A stretch of 64,000 nt of DNA from an uncultured Bacteroidales bacterium (GTDB lineage: Bacteria; Bacteroidota; Bacteroidia; Bacteroidales; Bacteroidaceae), in contig CACYZY010000010.1 of NCBI GenBank assembly GCA_902779085.1, forward strand, positions 1-64,000, given 5' to 3'. The position numbers and the translations under genes are program-made. The notes beneath the pieces are model-generated. The model searched no databases. It saw nothing but the letters and a program-made list of their open reading frames with translations, and was not told the origin of the DNA. Positions 1 through 9,090 of this stretch are shown here, one piece after another (position 1 is the first letter of the stretch; the number at the start of each line of letters is the position of its first letter).

Positions 1-1
1 G

Positions 2-2629
2 GGTGAGGTTGTGGCTATCGGTTACGGTACGCAGACCCGCCGTGAGATCACCGGTTCTGTTGCCAACGTAGACGAGGCATCATTCAACAAGGGTATCTCT
101 CGCGACGCATCCGACCTGCTGCGTGGTAAGGTAGCCGGCTTGAACATCACACAAGGTTCTGGTGATGTGACCCGTGGCTCACAAATCCGCCTGCGTGGTA
201 CCTCTACCCTGATGAACGACCAGGGCCCTATGATTGTTATCGACGGTGTTCCCGGCGGTGACATGTCAACCGTATCTCCTGCCGATATCGAGTCAATCTC
301 CGTCCTGAAGGATGCTTCTTCACAGGCCATCTACGGTTCCCGTGCTGCCGGCGGTGTCATCCTGATCACCACCAAGAAGGGTACTGGTGCAAAAACGACA
401 GTTAACTATGATGGCTATGTTTCACTTGACTTTGTTGCCAACAAGCCTGACTTGTTGAACGCTCAGGAGTGGAAAGATGCTAATGCAAAGTTAGGTAAGG
501 ATGTCAGCATTATTACAAATCAATATAATGCTGATACAGATTGGTTCGGTGAAATTCTTCGCACAGGTTTCTCTCAGAATCATGCTGTATCCTTGACTGG
601 CGGTTCTTCCACCAGCAACTATCGCGCATCCTACACATATCTGGATCGCCAGGGTATTTCTAAAGTGAACTTTCTGCGCCGTCATAGTTTCCGTTTCCAG
701 GTACAGCAGCGTGCCTTGAATAATAGGTTGCGCTTAACTTTGACAGGTGCAGGTACATTGACAGATAACAGCCAGCCTAATACTGATGACTTTATCCGTG
801 CTTATAATATGGCTCCAGTATATCCTGTATATAACGCAGACGGTTCATTCCTTGATTGGACTGGTTATGACCAAGGTAACCCTGTGAAGGCTGAGAAAGA
901 AAACTACAGGAAGAATAAGAGTGTTTATTACTATGGCCAGGGTGAGGTGCAGTTTGACATTATTGATGGCTTAAACATTAAGACAAACCTTTACAAGAGC
1001 CGTTACAGCAATGACTATAGCCGTTGGAATGCTGCAACCAACTATATGGGACGTGGTGATAATAGTACTGCAACGCGTCAGAATCAGACTTGGGACCGCA
1101 TTTTGATGGACTGGACTCTGAACTTCGACAAGACTTTCGGTGATCACCATGTAGGTGCTTTGGCAGGTTACTCTTGGGAGAATAACGAGTATGCATCACA
1201 GTATTCTTATGCTACAGATTTTGCAGTTACCTCAATGGGTGCCGATAACCTACAAACTGGTAACAGCTTGAAGGTAGGTAATGTGACATCAGGTAAAAAT
1301 GCTTACAAGCTGATCTCATTCTTCGGCCGTGCTACCTACTCCTTCAAGGAACGCTACATGCTGACCGCTACCATCCGTCGAGACGGTTCATCCAAGTTCG
1401 GTAAGAACCACAAGTGGGGTACCTTCCCATCAGTATCTGCAGCATGGGGCATCTCTCAGGAGCCTTTCATGCAGAACGTAAGCTGGGTAGACGACCTGAA
1501 GCTGCGCGCAGGTTACGGTGTAACCGGTAACCAGGACGGTCTGCAGCCATACAAGTCACTCGAGTTGTATGAGGCTAATGGTACTTATCTTTCAAATGGT
1601 TCTGCTTCTACTGCTTTCCGCGTTTCTCAGAACGCCAACCCAGACCTGAAGTGGGAGTCAACCAGCATGTTCAACATCGGTTTGGACTTCTCTCTGTTCA
1701 ATGGTCGCTTCGGCGGTACTGTTGAGTACTACTCAAAGAAGACCAAGGACATGCTGTACAACTACTCAGTTCCTACTCCTACCTACGTGTATAGTACTAT
1801 CACAGCTAACGTGGGTGATATGACTAACAAGGGTATTGAGGTTTCATTGAACTGGAATGTTATCAAGACTCGTGATTTCGACTGGACCACCACACTGAAT
1901 GTTTCTCATAATAAGAATGAGATTACTCGCCTTTCAAACGATTTGTATAAGACGGATGCTGCTTACGTAGGTAATCCTTGGATTCGTGGTGCATCTGGTC
2001 AGACCTCTCATATCGTTAAGGAAGGTTATCCAATTGGTCAGTTCTATATGCTGAAATGTACTGGCTTGAGTGAAGATGGCCACTTCATCATTGAAGATGT
2101 GAACGGTGACGGCAACATTAATGAGGATGACCGTACATTCGTAGGTGATGCTCAACCTGACTTGGAGTTTGGATGGACTAACAACTTCACTTGGAAGAAC
2201 TGGGACTTCAGCTTCTTCCTGCGCGGATCATTGGGACAGAAAGTGTTGAATAACCCATTAGCTGCATACGGTAACAATACTTATATTGACGGTTACAATG
2301 TTATGAAAAATGATGACTTGTTGAAGCTTAGTGAGAACTCACGTGTATGCTCATATTATCTTGAGAACGCATCATACGCTCGTCTGGATAACATGACATT
2401 GGGTTATACTTTCAATACCAAGAAAATAAACTGGCTTGAAAAGGCACGCTTGTACGTAACAGCTCAGAACCTGTTTGTGATTACCGGCTACAAAGGTCTA
2501 GATCCTGAGGTGGAACTCTATACAGGTTCTGCTACAGACTCTAACGCTGGTTTGTCTCCAGGTATTGAGCCTCGTGATTACTTCCCGAAGTCTCGTTCAT
2601 TTACCTTCGGTGTTAACTTAACATTCTAA
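2..2629 (+). CDS. SusC/RagA-type TonB-linked outer membrane transporter (5' partial)
   Basis: This is the outer-membrane barrel of a SusCD pair, importing glycans or peptides with TonB energy. The frame is open from the window edge, so the signal peptide and the carboxypeptidase-regulatory-like domain lie outside. The visible part opens with GEVVAIGYGTQ, the segment that precedes the plug domain in SusC proteins. The plug follows (GKVAGLNI, IRLRGTS, IDGVPGG) and then about 700 residues of barrel. An EF-hand-like loop DVNGDGNINEDD lies near residue 700 and the protein ends in an aromatic residue (NLTF), as expected for a barrel recognised by the BAM machinery. The SusD partner follows after 23 nt, so they form one operon. 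The substrate cannot be told from this fragment; no glycoside hydrolase of the same operon is visible downstream. Confidence 0.96.
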   Translation, partial: GEVVAIGYGTQTRREITGSVANVDEASFNKGISRDASDLLRGKVAGLNITQGSGDVTRGSQIRLRGTSTLMNDQGPMIVIDGVPGGDMSTVSPADIESISVLKDASSQAIYGSRAAGGVILITTKKGTGAKTTVNYDGYVSLDFVANKPDLLNAQEWKDANAKLGKDVSIITNQYNADTDWFGEILRTGFSQNHAVSLTGGSSTSNYRASYTYLDRQGISKVNFLRRHSFRFQVQQRALNNRLRLTLTGAGTLTDNSQPNTDDFIRAYNMAPVYPVYNADGSFLDWTGYDQGNPVKAEKENYRKNKSVYYYGQGEVQFDIIDGLNIKTNLYKSRYSNDYSRWNAATNYMGRGDNSTATRQNQTWDRILMDWTLNFDKTFGDHHVGALAGYSWENNEYASQYSYATDFAVTSMGADNLQTGNSLKVGNVTSGKNAYKLISFFGRATYSFKERYMLTATIRRDGSSKFGKNHKWGTFPSVSAAWGISQEPFMQNVSWVDDLKLRAGYGVTGNQDGLQPYKSLELYEANGTYLSNGSASTAFRVSQNANPDLKWESTSMFNIGLDFSLFNGRFGGTVEYYSKKTKDMLYNYSVPTPTYVYSTITANVGDMTNKGIEVSLNWNVIKTRDFDWTTTLNVSHNKNEITRLSNDLYKTDAAYVGNPWIRGASGQTSHIVKEGYPIGQFYMLKCTGLSEDGHFIIEDVNGDGNINEDDRTFVGDAQPDLEFGWTNNFTWKNWDFSFFLRGSLGQKVLNNPLAAYGNNTYIDGYNVMKNDDLLKLSENSRVCSYYLENASYARLDNMTLGYTFNTKKINWLEKARLYVTAQNLFVITGYKGLDPEVELYTGSATDSNAGLSPGIEPRDYFPKSRSFTFGVNLTF

Positions 2630-2652
2630 CCTTTAAAAACAGGACATACATT

Positions 2653-4284
2653 ATGAAAAAGAATAAGATATTCAGTCTGCTGGCTGCCGCATCTCTCCTA
2701 ATTACCGTGCCTTCTTGTACGGACCTGGACGAGCGTGTTTTCGACAAGCTACCTGCTGAAACATTTGGCAGTACAGACGTTGAAGTAAATGCCTTGGTGG
2801 GTACCTGCTACAACACATTGAAGAGGCTTACTGGTGATGAGTTTAATACGTCAGAAGCGAGCGGTTCATGTATGATACACCCAACTCGCATCGGTGGCGA
2901 CTGGTATGATGGAGGTCAGTATGAGCAGTTGTTCATGCACACCTATTCTAGCCAGACTCAAGCATTGCGTAACTCATGGAATCATGCTATGGAGGCAATA
3001 GGTACTTGTAATGCAAACATTAAGGTAGTTGAGGCATCCACAATGGCTGATGCTGCACAGAAAGCTGCTGAAATACGTGGTATTCGTGCTTACTGGTATT
3101 ATCTGTTGTGCGATTTCTTTGGAAATGTACCAATGGTTATCGATTATGATGATAAGGAATTACCTACAAATTCTACCCGTCAGCAAGTATTTGATTTCAT
3201 CATCAGCGAATTAAATTCTATCATTCCTTCACTGCCAGAGTCTACTCATGATAACTATGGTAAATTTACCAAGGGAGCAGGTTATACTCTTCTGGCAAAG
3301 ATGTATCTGAATGCTGAAGCATGGGGTGTAAACGCATCAAATGCTTATAGCGAGGTGATCAAGAACTGTGAGAATGTGTATCAAGGTGACTATATCTTGG
3401 AGCCAATTTGGAAGGATAACTTCAAGGTAGATAATGAAACCTCAAAGGAAGCTATTTTCTCTGCTCAGTATAAGAATACTGATACAAGTTTGACTCGTAA
3501 TCAGCACTTCCGTACTTTGGGCTATGTTGATAACAAGGCTTTGAACATCAAGGCATCTGCATGGAATGGTTATTGCGCTCAGCCCGACTATGTGAAACTG
3601 TTTGCTGATGATGACCCTCGTAAGGAAGGTTCCTTTCTCATGGGCATCATGTACGACCTTACTGTTACTCCTCCTGTTCCTCTGCTGACAGAAAAAGGTA
3701 ATTACATCATGGATCACTCTATCGAGGTATATCCTTTGGAAGGTACTGAATATGATAATTGTGAGTGGCGTGCAGTGAACCAGCATGATGGTGCACGAAT
3801 GGGCAAATGGGACTTTGAAGTAGGTTTGTCAAGTGCCATGGAGAATGATTATCATATCTTCCGTTTAGCTGATGTATATCTGATGGAAGCTGAAGCTATC
3901 CTTCGTGGAGGATCTGGCAATAGTCATCCTGCTGAATGGTTTGTTAATCAAGTACGCGATCGTGCTTATCCTGGTCATAGCTATACCAGTGTTACTTTGG
4001 ATGAAGTTCAGTTAGAACGTCGTTTGGAGTTGGCATGGGAGATTACATCTCGTCAAGATGATATTCGCTTCGGCTGCTACGATAAGGATATGTGGAGCAT
4101 GTTCCGTGCTAATGTTAGCCATGAAGTTGATCCTACTACAGGATTCCCTAAGAGCATTAATGGTAACAAATACAATTGGAACCGTCCAAAGGATGAATAT
4201 TTAAAATTGTTCCCAATTCCATTGACAGCATGGCAGACCAATCCTAACTTGGTTCAGAATCCTGGTTATCCAGCATTCCAATAA
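2653..4284 (+). CDS. SusD/RagB family nutrient-binding outer membrane lipoprotein
   Basis: Surface lipoprotein that caps the SusC pore and captures the substrate. A lipoprotein signal peptide ends at the lipobox VPSC with Cys22 as the probable lipidated residue. The rest, 543 residues in all, has SusD hallmarks: an N-terminal SusD-like region with GIRAYWYYLLCDFFGNVP near residue 140, TPR-like helices, and a C-terminal RagB/SusD region with LADVYLMEAEA, RRLELAWE and a closing LFPIP motif. It sits 23 nt after the SusC gene and is followed by a strong terminator, so it closes the operon. The substrate is unknown. Confidence 0.96.
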   Translation: MKKNKIFSLLAAASLLITVPSCTDLDERVFDKLPAETFGSTDVEVNALVGTCYNTLKRLTGDEFNTSEASGSCMIHPTRIGGDWYDGGQYEQLFMHTYSSQTQALRNSWNHAMEAIGTCNANIKVVEASTMADAAQKAAEIRGIRAYWYYLLCDFFGNVPMVIDYDDKELPTNSTRQQVFDFIISELNSIIPSLPESTHDNYGKFTKGAGYTLLAKMYLNAEAWGVNASNAYSEVIKNCENVYQGDYILEPIWKDNFKVDNETSKEAIFSAQYKNTDTSLTRNQHFRTLGYVDNKALNIKASAWNGYCAQPDYVKLFADDDPRKEGSFLMGIMYDLTVTPPVPLLTEKGNYIMDHSIEVYPLEGTEYDNCEWRAVNQHDGARMGKWDFEVGLSSAMENDYHIFRLADVYLMEAEAILRGGSGNSHPAEWFVNQVRDRAYPGHSYTSVTLDEVQLERRLELAWEITSRQDDIRFGCYDKDMWSMFRANVSHEVDPTTGFPKSINGNKYNWNRPKDEYLKLFPIPLTAWQTNPNLVQNPGYPAFQ

Positions 4285-4325
4285 TTGATCACCGTCATTC
4301 ATAAGATCAATATAATAAGCGTTAT

Positions 4326-4357
4326 GGGGGTGCGGCAAATAGCCGCACCCCTTTTTT
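4326..4357 (+). terminator. Rho-independent terminator after susD-like gene
   Basis: A perfect 10-bp GC-rich stem, GGGGTGCGGC (4327-4336) with GCCGCACCCC (4342-4351), has a 5-nt loop and is followed by six T. It ends the SusCD transcript before the next promoter. Confidence 0.93.
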
Positions 4358-4374
4358 ATGTGAATAGATTTGTG

Positions 4375-4382
4375 TATTTTTG
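4375..4382 (+). promoter_or_regulatory. Bacteroidota -7 box for the BASS transporter gene
   Basis: TATTTTTG matches TAnnTTTG. Only 4 nt separate it from the ATG at 4387, so the transcript probably starts at or next to the start codon and is leaderless or almost so. This also argues against the upstream in-frame ATG at 4285, which lies before the terminator. Confidence 0.6.
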
Positions 4383-4386
4383 CGGC

Positions 4387-5370
4387 ATGAAATTGATACA
4401 ATTCGCCAAAGACTGGACATTGCCTGTATCGATGGGTATAGGTGCATTGGCTTACTTCATCTTTGCTTATACACCAGCATTGCATGACGCGGCGTTGTTT
4501 TTCGACCCCATCTTCGATACCATACTGCCTTTGTTTATGTTTATGATTCTGTTTGTGACCTTCTGTAAAGTGGATTTCAAGCAGATGAAGACTGAGATGT
4601 GGCATTTGTGGATTGTGTTGCTACAAGTGCTGTTAGTGTTGATAGTAGTGGGCATCATTCTATTTACTGAGCAGACCACAGGCAGTAAGATTGTCTGGGA
4701 AGGCATATTGACTTGTATTATCTGTCCTACAGCTGCTGCAGCTGCAGTGATAACCGTCAAGTTGGGAGGCAATTTAGGTTCAATGACTACTTATACCTTT
4801 ATCAGCAGTTTTGTGACGGCCATACTGATTCCCACTTTTTTTCCTTTGATTGAAAAAGAAGCCCATCTTACCTTCTGGGATGCTTTTCTTATTATATTAA
4901 ATAAGGTATGCCTGGTACTGGTATTACCCTTGTTCTTGGGATGGTTTGTCCGTCACTTTGTGAAACCTTTGCATGATAAGATCGTGGCTGTAAAGGATAT
5001 GGGCTTTTATATGTGGGGTATTTCCCTTTCCATTGTTACAGGCACTACTATCAAAAATATTGTGCATGCTGATGTGTCTGTGTGGCTGTTGCTGATGATA
5101 GCATTTACCTCAGCCATACTCTGTGTGATACAATTCGCTTTGGGCAAGTTTGTGGGAAAGTTCTATGATAGTACGGTGAATGCCGGTCAGGCATTAGGGC
5201 AGAAAAACACTGCCTTTGCTATTTGGATTACCTATACTTATTTAAACCCGGTTGCCTCTGTAGGCCCCGGGTGTTATATCCTCTGGCAAAATACAGTAAA
5301 CTCGATTCAGTTGTGGATGAAGAGGAAAGAGGAGGCTCGTAGGCAGGAGGAATATGTTGTTATTTCTTAG
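4387..5370 (+). CDS. BASS-family (bile acid:Na+ symporter-like) membrane transporter
   Basis: Integral membrane protein of 327 residues with about nine or ten hydrophobic segments. The family is suggested by the conserved TAAAAAVITVKLGGN stretch in the middle and a C-terminal GQALGQKNTAFAIW, both typical of bile-acid:sodium symporter (SBF) proteins, which carry organic anions or related solutes with Na+. An open frame extends upstream to 4285 but that part runs through the susD terminator and encodes no plausible segment. The ATG at 4387 follows a -7 promoter box. The 3' end overlaps the convergent lipoprotein gene by 11 nt. The substrate is unknown. Confidence 0.85.
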   Translation: MKLIQFAKDWTLPVSMGIGALAYFIFAYTPALHDAALFFDPIFDTILPLFMFMILFVTFCKVDFKQMKTEMWHLWIVLLQVLLVLIVVGIILFTEQTTGSKIVWEGILTCIICPTAAAAAVITVKLGGNLGSMTTYTFISSFVTAILIPTFFPLIEKEAHLTFWDAFLIILNKVCLVLVLPLFLGWFVRHFVKPLHDKIVAVKDMGFYMWGISLSIVTGTTIKNIVHADVSVWLLLMIAFTSAILCVIQFALGKFVGKFYDSTVNAGQALGQKNTAFAIWITYTYLNPVASVGPGCYILWQNTVNSIQLWMKRKEEARRQEEYVVIS

Positions 5371-5989
5371 TCGGCAACGTGAACTCACGTGAATCGCTTG
5401 TATTGCCGTAGTCGTCAATAACATATGCACGGAATTCAGCCACACCGTCTTTAAGGTGTGAGGTGCCATTGACTGGAACAGAGTAGGTGATTTTGCCTTT
5501 TGCAGATAGTCTGCCAATCTTTCTGGGATTGCCAATTTTGATACCTTTGTTTTCTGCTGTCAGCTCCAGAATAGGTGTGATGTTCGTAATAGCTTTGTTC
5601 CCGTTATTCTCCACGTCAAAGGTAATCTGACATTTCTCGCCAGCCTCAATGGTATCATTGTTGTTGCTGTCGGTATATATAAAATTGGTAAGTTCGATAC
5701 TCGCCATTGCATTGTTTGGCTGAGAAGAAGTTACAGATGACGTGTTCCCTGTTGCTTGCTCCATCTTGTTTTTTATCTGTTGCTCTTCGATGGCCGCGCC
5801 CACTGCCATGCCTGCAATAGAACCAACCATTCCACCAATCGATGAACCATGCCAGCCTCCTGCTGCATCACCAGCTATAGAACCTAATGTACCGCCAATC
5901 ATAGCACCCATGCTGGTGCCAAACCCCATAGTGCCACAAGATGATAACACTATAGCTGCAGTTGCCAATGTAAATAATACCTTCTTCAT
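5360..5989 (-). CDS. Glycine-zipper lipoprotein with C-terminal Ig/CARDB-like domain
   Basis: Probable envelope lipoprotein of 209 residues. The signal peptide ends LSSC with Cys18 lipidated. Residues 19-67 are a glycine zipper (repeats such as GAMIGGTLGSIAGDAAGG and GGMVGSIAGMAVGAA), a pattern that inserts in or packs on membranes. After a Gln/Lys/Ser-rich linker, residues 95-209 look like a beta-sandwich of the CARDB type (FDVENNGNKAITNI). The start lies 16 nt downstream of the tRNA-Ser 3' end on the same strand with no promoter box between, so it is probably transcribed with the tRNA. Exact role unknown. Confidence 0.85.
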   Translation of the reverse strand: MKKVLFTLATAAIVLSSCGTMGFGTSMGAMIGGTLGSIAGDAAGGWHGSSIGGMVGSIAGMAVGAAIEEQQIKNKMEQATGNTSSVTSSQPNNAMASIELTNFIYTDSNNNDTIEAGEKCQITFDVENNGNKAITNITPILELTAENKGIKIGNPRKIGRLSAKGKITYSVPVNGTSHLKDGVAEFRAYVIDDYGNTSDSREFTLPTKK

Positions 5990-6005
5990 TTTCTTTTTTG
6001 ATTAG

Positions 6006-6092
6006 CGGAGAGACAGGGATTCGAACCCTGGATACGGTTACCCGTATGCCGCATTTCGAGTGCGGTCCGTTCGACCACTCCGGCATCTCTCC
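6006..6092 (-). tRNA. tRNA-Ser (anticodon CGA)
   Basis: The minus strand folds as a class II tRNA: acceptor GGAGAGA/TCTCTCC with discriminator G, anticodon stem CCGCA/TGCGG around loop CTCGAAA (anticodon CGA, reads UCG), a long variable arm ATACGG-GTAA-CCGTAT, and T arm CAGGG-TTCGAAT-CCCTG. CCA is not encoded. The lipoprotein gene follows directly. Confidence 0.96.
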
Positions 6093-6108
6093 ATTCGAAT
6101 TAACAATG

Positions 6109-6116
6109 CAAAGGTA
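6109..6116 (-). promoter_or_regulatory. -7 promoter box for tRNA-Ser
   Basis: On the minus strand this reads TACCTTTG, matching TAnnTTTG, 16 nt upstream of the tRNA. No clear TTG was seen at the expected -33 position. Confidence 0.6.
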
Positions 6117-6159
6117 GCACTTTTACTGCATAATTCTACCCAGATTAAAAAAAAATATG

Positions 6160-6167
6160 TACCTTTG
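6160..6167 (+). promoter_or_regulatory. -7 promoter box for the outer-membrane barrel gene
   Basis: TACCTTTG matches TAnnTTTG, 28 nt upstream of the ATG at 6196. It is divergent from the tRNA-Ser promoter 43 nt away and has the same box sequence. Confidence 0.65.
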
Positions 6168-6195
6168 CCCAGTGACAAACTAAATAATAAAAAAT

Positions 6196-6774
6196 ATGAA
6201 GAAAATTTTAAGTGCATTATTCGTAGCTGTTTGCTGCATGGCAATGGCTATGCCTGCACAAGCGCAGGTAAGTTTTGGTGTGAAAGGTGGTTTGAACCTT
6301 TCAAAGATGGATGCTGCTGAGATTATGGAGTGGGGTTATAAAGATTTTAAAGAGAATTCTACAGGTTTCTTTATTGGCCCGATGATTGAGGCATCTGTAC
6401 CTATTGTTGGTCTCGGAGTGGATGGTGCCTTAATGTATTCTCAGCGTGGCTCTGGCGAACTGAAGCAACAAGGTATTGAAATCCCTGTCAACCTAAAATA
6501 TTCCATTGGTTTAGGTGATATGGCTGCTATCTTCTTTGCTGCTGGTCCTGATTTCTATTTCAATCTGAAGGATGTAGATCTAGCTACAATTGAGAAAAAT
6601 ACTGCTCAGGTAGGCCTGAATTTAGGAGCTGGTGTGAAGCTTATTAACCACTTGCAGATTGGCTTTAACTACCAGTTTGCATTAGGCAATAGTTTCAAAT
6701 TCAAGAATGTGAAGGATATTGACGTTAAGAACAAGCTGAACACTTGGCAGATTTCATTAGCTTATTTGTTCTAA
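6196..6774 (+). CDS. Small outer membrane beta-barrel protein (porin-like, OMP_b-brl type)
   Basis: Secreted protein of 192 residues. The signal peptide MKKILSALFVAVCCMAMAMP is cut after AQA near residue 23. The mature part has alternating hydrophobic strands starting VSFGVKGGLNLSKM, with GLNLGAGVKLINHLQIGFNYQ near the end, and closes WQISLAYLF with a terminal Phe, the pattern of an eight-stranded outer membrane barrel of the PorT/OmpX-like group. It is monocistronic: it has its own promoter and a terminator follows. Function not assignable beyond outer membrane localisation. Confidence 0.88.
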   Translation: MKKILSALFVAVCCMAMAMPAQAQVSFGVKGGLNLSKMDAAEIMEWGYKDFKENSTGFFIGPMIEASVPIVGLGVDGALMYSQRGSGELKQQGIEIPVNLKYSIGLGDMAAIFFAAGPDFYFNLKDVDLATIEKNTAQVGLNLGAGVKLINHLQIGFNYQFALGNSFKFKNVKDIDVKNKLNTWQISLAYLF

Positions 6775-6794
6775 GTTTTGTAATAGAACCAATT

Positions 6795-6830
6795 ATAGCG
6801 TTACCGGCTTAGGTCAGTAACGCTATTTTT
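6795..6830 (+). terminator. Rho-independent terminator after the barrel gene
   Basis: A perfect 10-bp stem (6795-6804 with 6817-6826), core TAGCGTTAC/GTAACGCTA, has a 12-nt loop and is followed by a run of T. The priA start codon lies only 10 nt downstream, so priA transcription needs either read-through or a start inside this region. Confidence 0.85.
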
Positions 6831-6840
6831 ATCTGAGTGC

Positions 6841-9090
6841 ATGACTTATATTGATGTGATATTGCCCCTGCCGTTGAAGGTTAACTTCACCTATGCCGTG
6901 GATGATGACATGGCACAAAAGGTGAAGAGGGGATGTCGTGTAGTTGTGCCTCTTGGTAGTAAGAAACACTATACAGGTATCGTTGACAGGATTCACCATG
7001 AAGTTCCCTTAGGTTATGAAGTGAAATATGCTTTTGGCTTATTGGAGGAACAACCGGCAGTATTGCCCCAGCAGCTTCAACTTTGGGAGTGGATAGCCGA
7101 CTATTACATGTGCGCTAAGGGTGATGTGTATAATGCTGCCGTTCCTGCTGGTCTGAAATTGGAATTCAAGCCCAAGGTGGAGACACATGTTAGACTAACA
7201 GAAGGTTACCGCTCAGAGGAAACGTTGCAGCCAATGCTTGACTCCTTGAAGCGCGCTGTCAAACAGCAGGACTTATTATTGAGTTATCTGCAATTGTCAG
7301 CCTTTTTTGAGGGTGCCCCCTGTGAGGTAAGCAAACAAGACTTGTTGGCGCATCACAACACTTCTGTTGCTGTATTCGAAGCTTTGGTTAAAAGAGGTGT
7401 TTTCGAGACCTATCCATACGTTATCAGCCGACTGCCAGAGAAAGAGCAGCAGGTAAGCGGATTGAAGCCACTGAATGTTTATCAGCAACGAGCATTATGC
7501 CAGATTAAGCAATGCTTTGAAAAGCATTCAGTCTGCTTATTATATGGGGTAACCTCTTCGGGTAAGACAGAGATATATACCCATCTTATCGAAGAAACCA
7601 TCCGACAGGGGAAGCAGGTGCTCTATCTGGTGCCTGAAATTGCCTTAACAACCCAAATTACCGAGCGTCTGAAAAAGGTCTTTGGCATTCAGATAGGCAT
7701 TTACCATAGCAAGTTTTCTGATCCTGAGCGTGTGGAGATATGGAACAAGCAACTATCCGACAATCCATACCTTATTATCTTAGGTGCTCGCTCGTCAGTC
7801 TTTCTTCCTTACCAAAATTTAGGGCTGGTGATTGTGGATGAAGAGCATGAGAGTTCGTATAAGCAGCAGGACCCAGCTCCTCGATATCATGCCCGCAATA
7901 CCGCCTTGATGCTGGCTTCTATGTATGGTGCCAAGACGCTGTTAGGTACCGCTACTCCCTCTGTAGAGAGCTGGTTTAATGCTACTGAGACTGGCAAGTA
8001 TGGTTTGGTAGAGTTGAAAGAAAGATATCAGGAAATACAATTGCCAGCAATCTTGCCTGTTGACATCAAGGAGTTACACCGCAAGAAGATGATGGTTGGT
8101 CATTTCTCTCCTGTCTTGAAAGAGAAGATGGAGGAGGCTTTGGCGCGTAATGAGCAAATCATCCTATTCCAAAACCGCAGGGGTTTCGCCCCCATGGTTG
8201 AGTGCCATGATTGCGGTTGGGTGCCTCACTGCGTGCACTGTGACGTAAGTCTTACCTATCATAAACATACCAACCAGCTGGTGTGCCACTACTGCGGATA
8301 TACCACTGCTGTCCCTCATACATGCCCGGAGTGTGGTAGTGAGGACCTACGCGACCGAGGTTTTGGTACAGAGAAGGTGGAGGATGAAATAAGGGAAATG
8401 TTTCCTCAGGCACGCGTTGCAAGGATGGACTTGGATACTACTCGCAGCAAGACTGCCTACGAGAAGATGATTCGTGACTTTGAGAAACGCCGGACGGATA
8501 TACTGATAGGCACGCAGATGGTATCAAAAGGCCTTGACTTCGACCATGTTCACTTAGTAGGCATCCTTAATGCTGACACCATGCTGAACTATCCGGATTT
8601 CCGCTCTTATGAACGTGCCTACCAGTTGATGGCACAAGTGGCAGGCAGGGCTGGACGCAAGGGAGAACGAGGTTTGGTGGTCTTGCAGACCGGCCATGTG
8701 GATTATCCGATTATCAAGAATGTTATGAACAATGACTTCGAAGCGATGGTGCATGGCCAGTTGGCTGAAAGACAAGTCTGTCATTTCCCTCCTTTCTATC
8801 GTTTGGTATATATCTACATCAAACACCGCCAGCAGAGACTAACCGAAAGCATGACCGCTCAGATGACTGCTCAGTTGATTATAGTTTTCGGAGAAGAGCG
8901 GGTGAATGGACCTATGCAACCTGCTGTGGCAAGGGTACACTCCCTGCATATCGGTATGATAATGCTGAAAATTGAGGCCACCGCCTCTTTCGCACAAGCT
9001 CGCAAACTGTTGTTGCAAGTGGAGCAACTCATGCGTCAAGATGCCCGCTTCAAATCCCTCCAAGTATATTACGACGTCGATCCGGTGTGA
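6841..9090 (+). CDS. priA: Primosomal replication restart helicase PriA
   Basis: 3'-5' DNA helicase that reloads the replisome at stalled forks. The 749 residues match the family length (730-820). Visible parts: N-terminal 3'-DNA-binding domain (res 1-100, VILPLPLKVNFTYAV), Walker A GVTSSGKTEIY near residue 237, Walker B DEEH near 334, GTATPS (motif III), then two zinc-binding Cys clusters inserted between the helicase lobes (CHDCGW, CVHCD, CHYCGY, CPECGS; res about 454-500), GTQMVSKGLDFD and QVAGRAGR. No own -7 box was found between the upstream terminator and the ATG. Confidence 0.98.
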   Translation: MTYIDVILPLPLKVNFTYAVDDDMAQKVKRGCRVVVPLGSKKHYTGIVDRIHHEVPLGYEVKYAFGLLEEQPAVLPQQLQLWEWIADYYMCAKGDVYNAAVPAGLKLEFKPKVETHVRLTEGYRSEETLQPMLDSLKRAVKQQDLLLSYLQLSAFFEGAPCEVSKQDLLAHHNTSVAVFEALVKRGVFETYPYVISRLPEKEQQVSGLKPLNVYQQRALCQIKQCFEKHSVCLLYGVTSSGKTEIYTHLIEETIRQGKQVLYLVPEIALTTQITERLKKVFGIQIGIYHSKFSDPERVEIWNKQLSDNPYLIILGARSSVFLPYQNLGLVIVDEEHESSYKQQDPAPRYHARNTALMLASMYGAKTLLGTATPSVESWFNATETGKYGLVELKERYQEIQLPAILPVDIKELHRKKMMVGHFSPVLKEKMEEALARNEQIILFQNRRGFAPMVECHDCGWVPHCVHCDVSLTYHKHTNQLVCHYCGYTTAVPHTCPECGSEDLRDRGFGTEKVEDEIREMFPQARVARMDLDTTRSKTAYEKMIRDFEKRRTDILIGTQMVSKGLDFDHVHLVGILNADTMLNYPDFRSYERAYQLMAQVAGRAGRKGERGLVVLQTGHVDYPIIKNVMNNDFEAMVHGQLAERQVCHFPPFYRLVYIYIKHRQQRLTESMTAQMTAQLIIVFGEERVNGPMQPAVARVHSLHIGMIMLKIEATASFAQARKLLLQVEQLMRQDARFKSLQVYYDVDPV

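Noticed and set aside
2-2629. Truncated SusC pseudogene
   Set aside because: The missing N-terminus is explained by the window edge; the frame is open from base 2 and continues to a normal C-terminus.
4285-4386. N-terminal extension of the BASS transporter
   Set aside because: The extension runs across the susD terminator and lies upstream of the promoter box; its translation has no transporter-like features.
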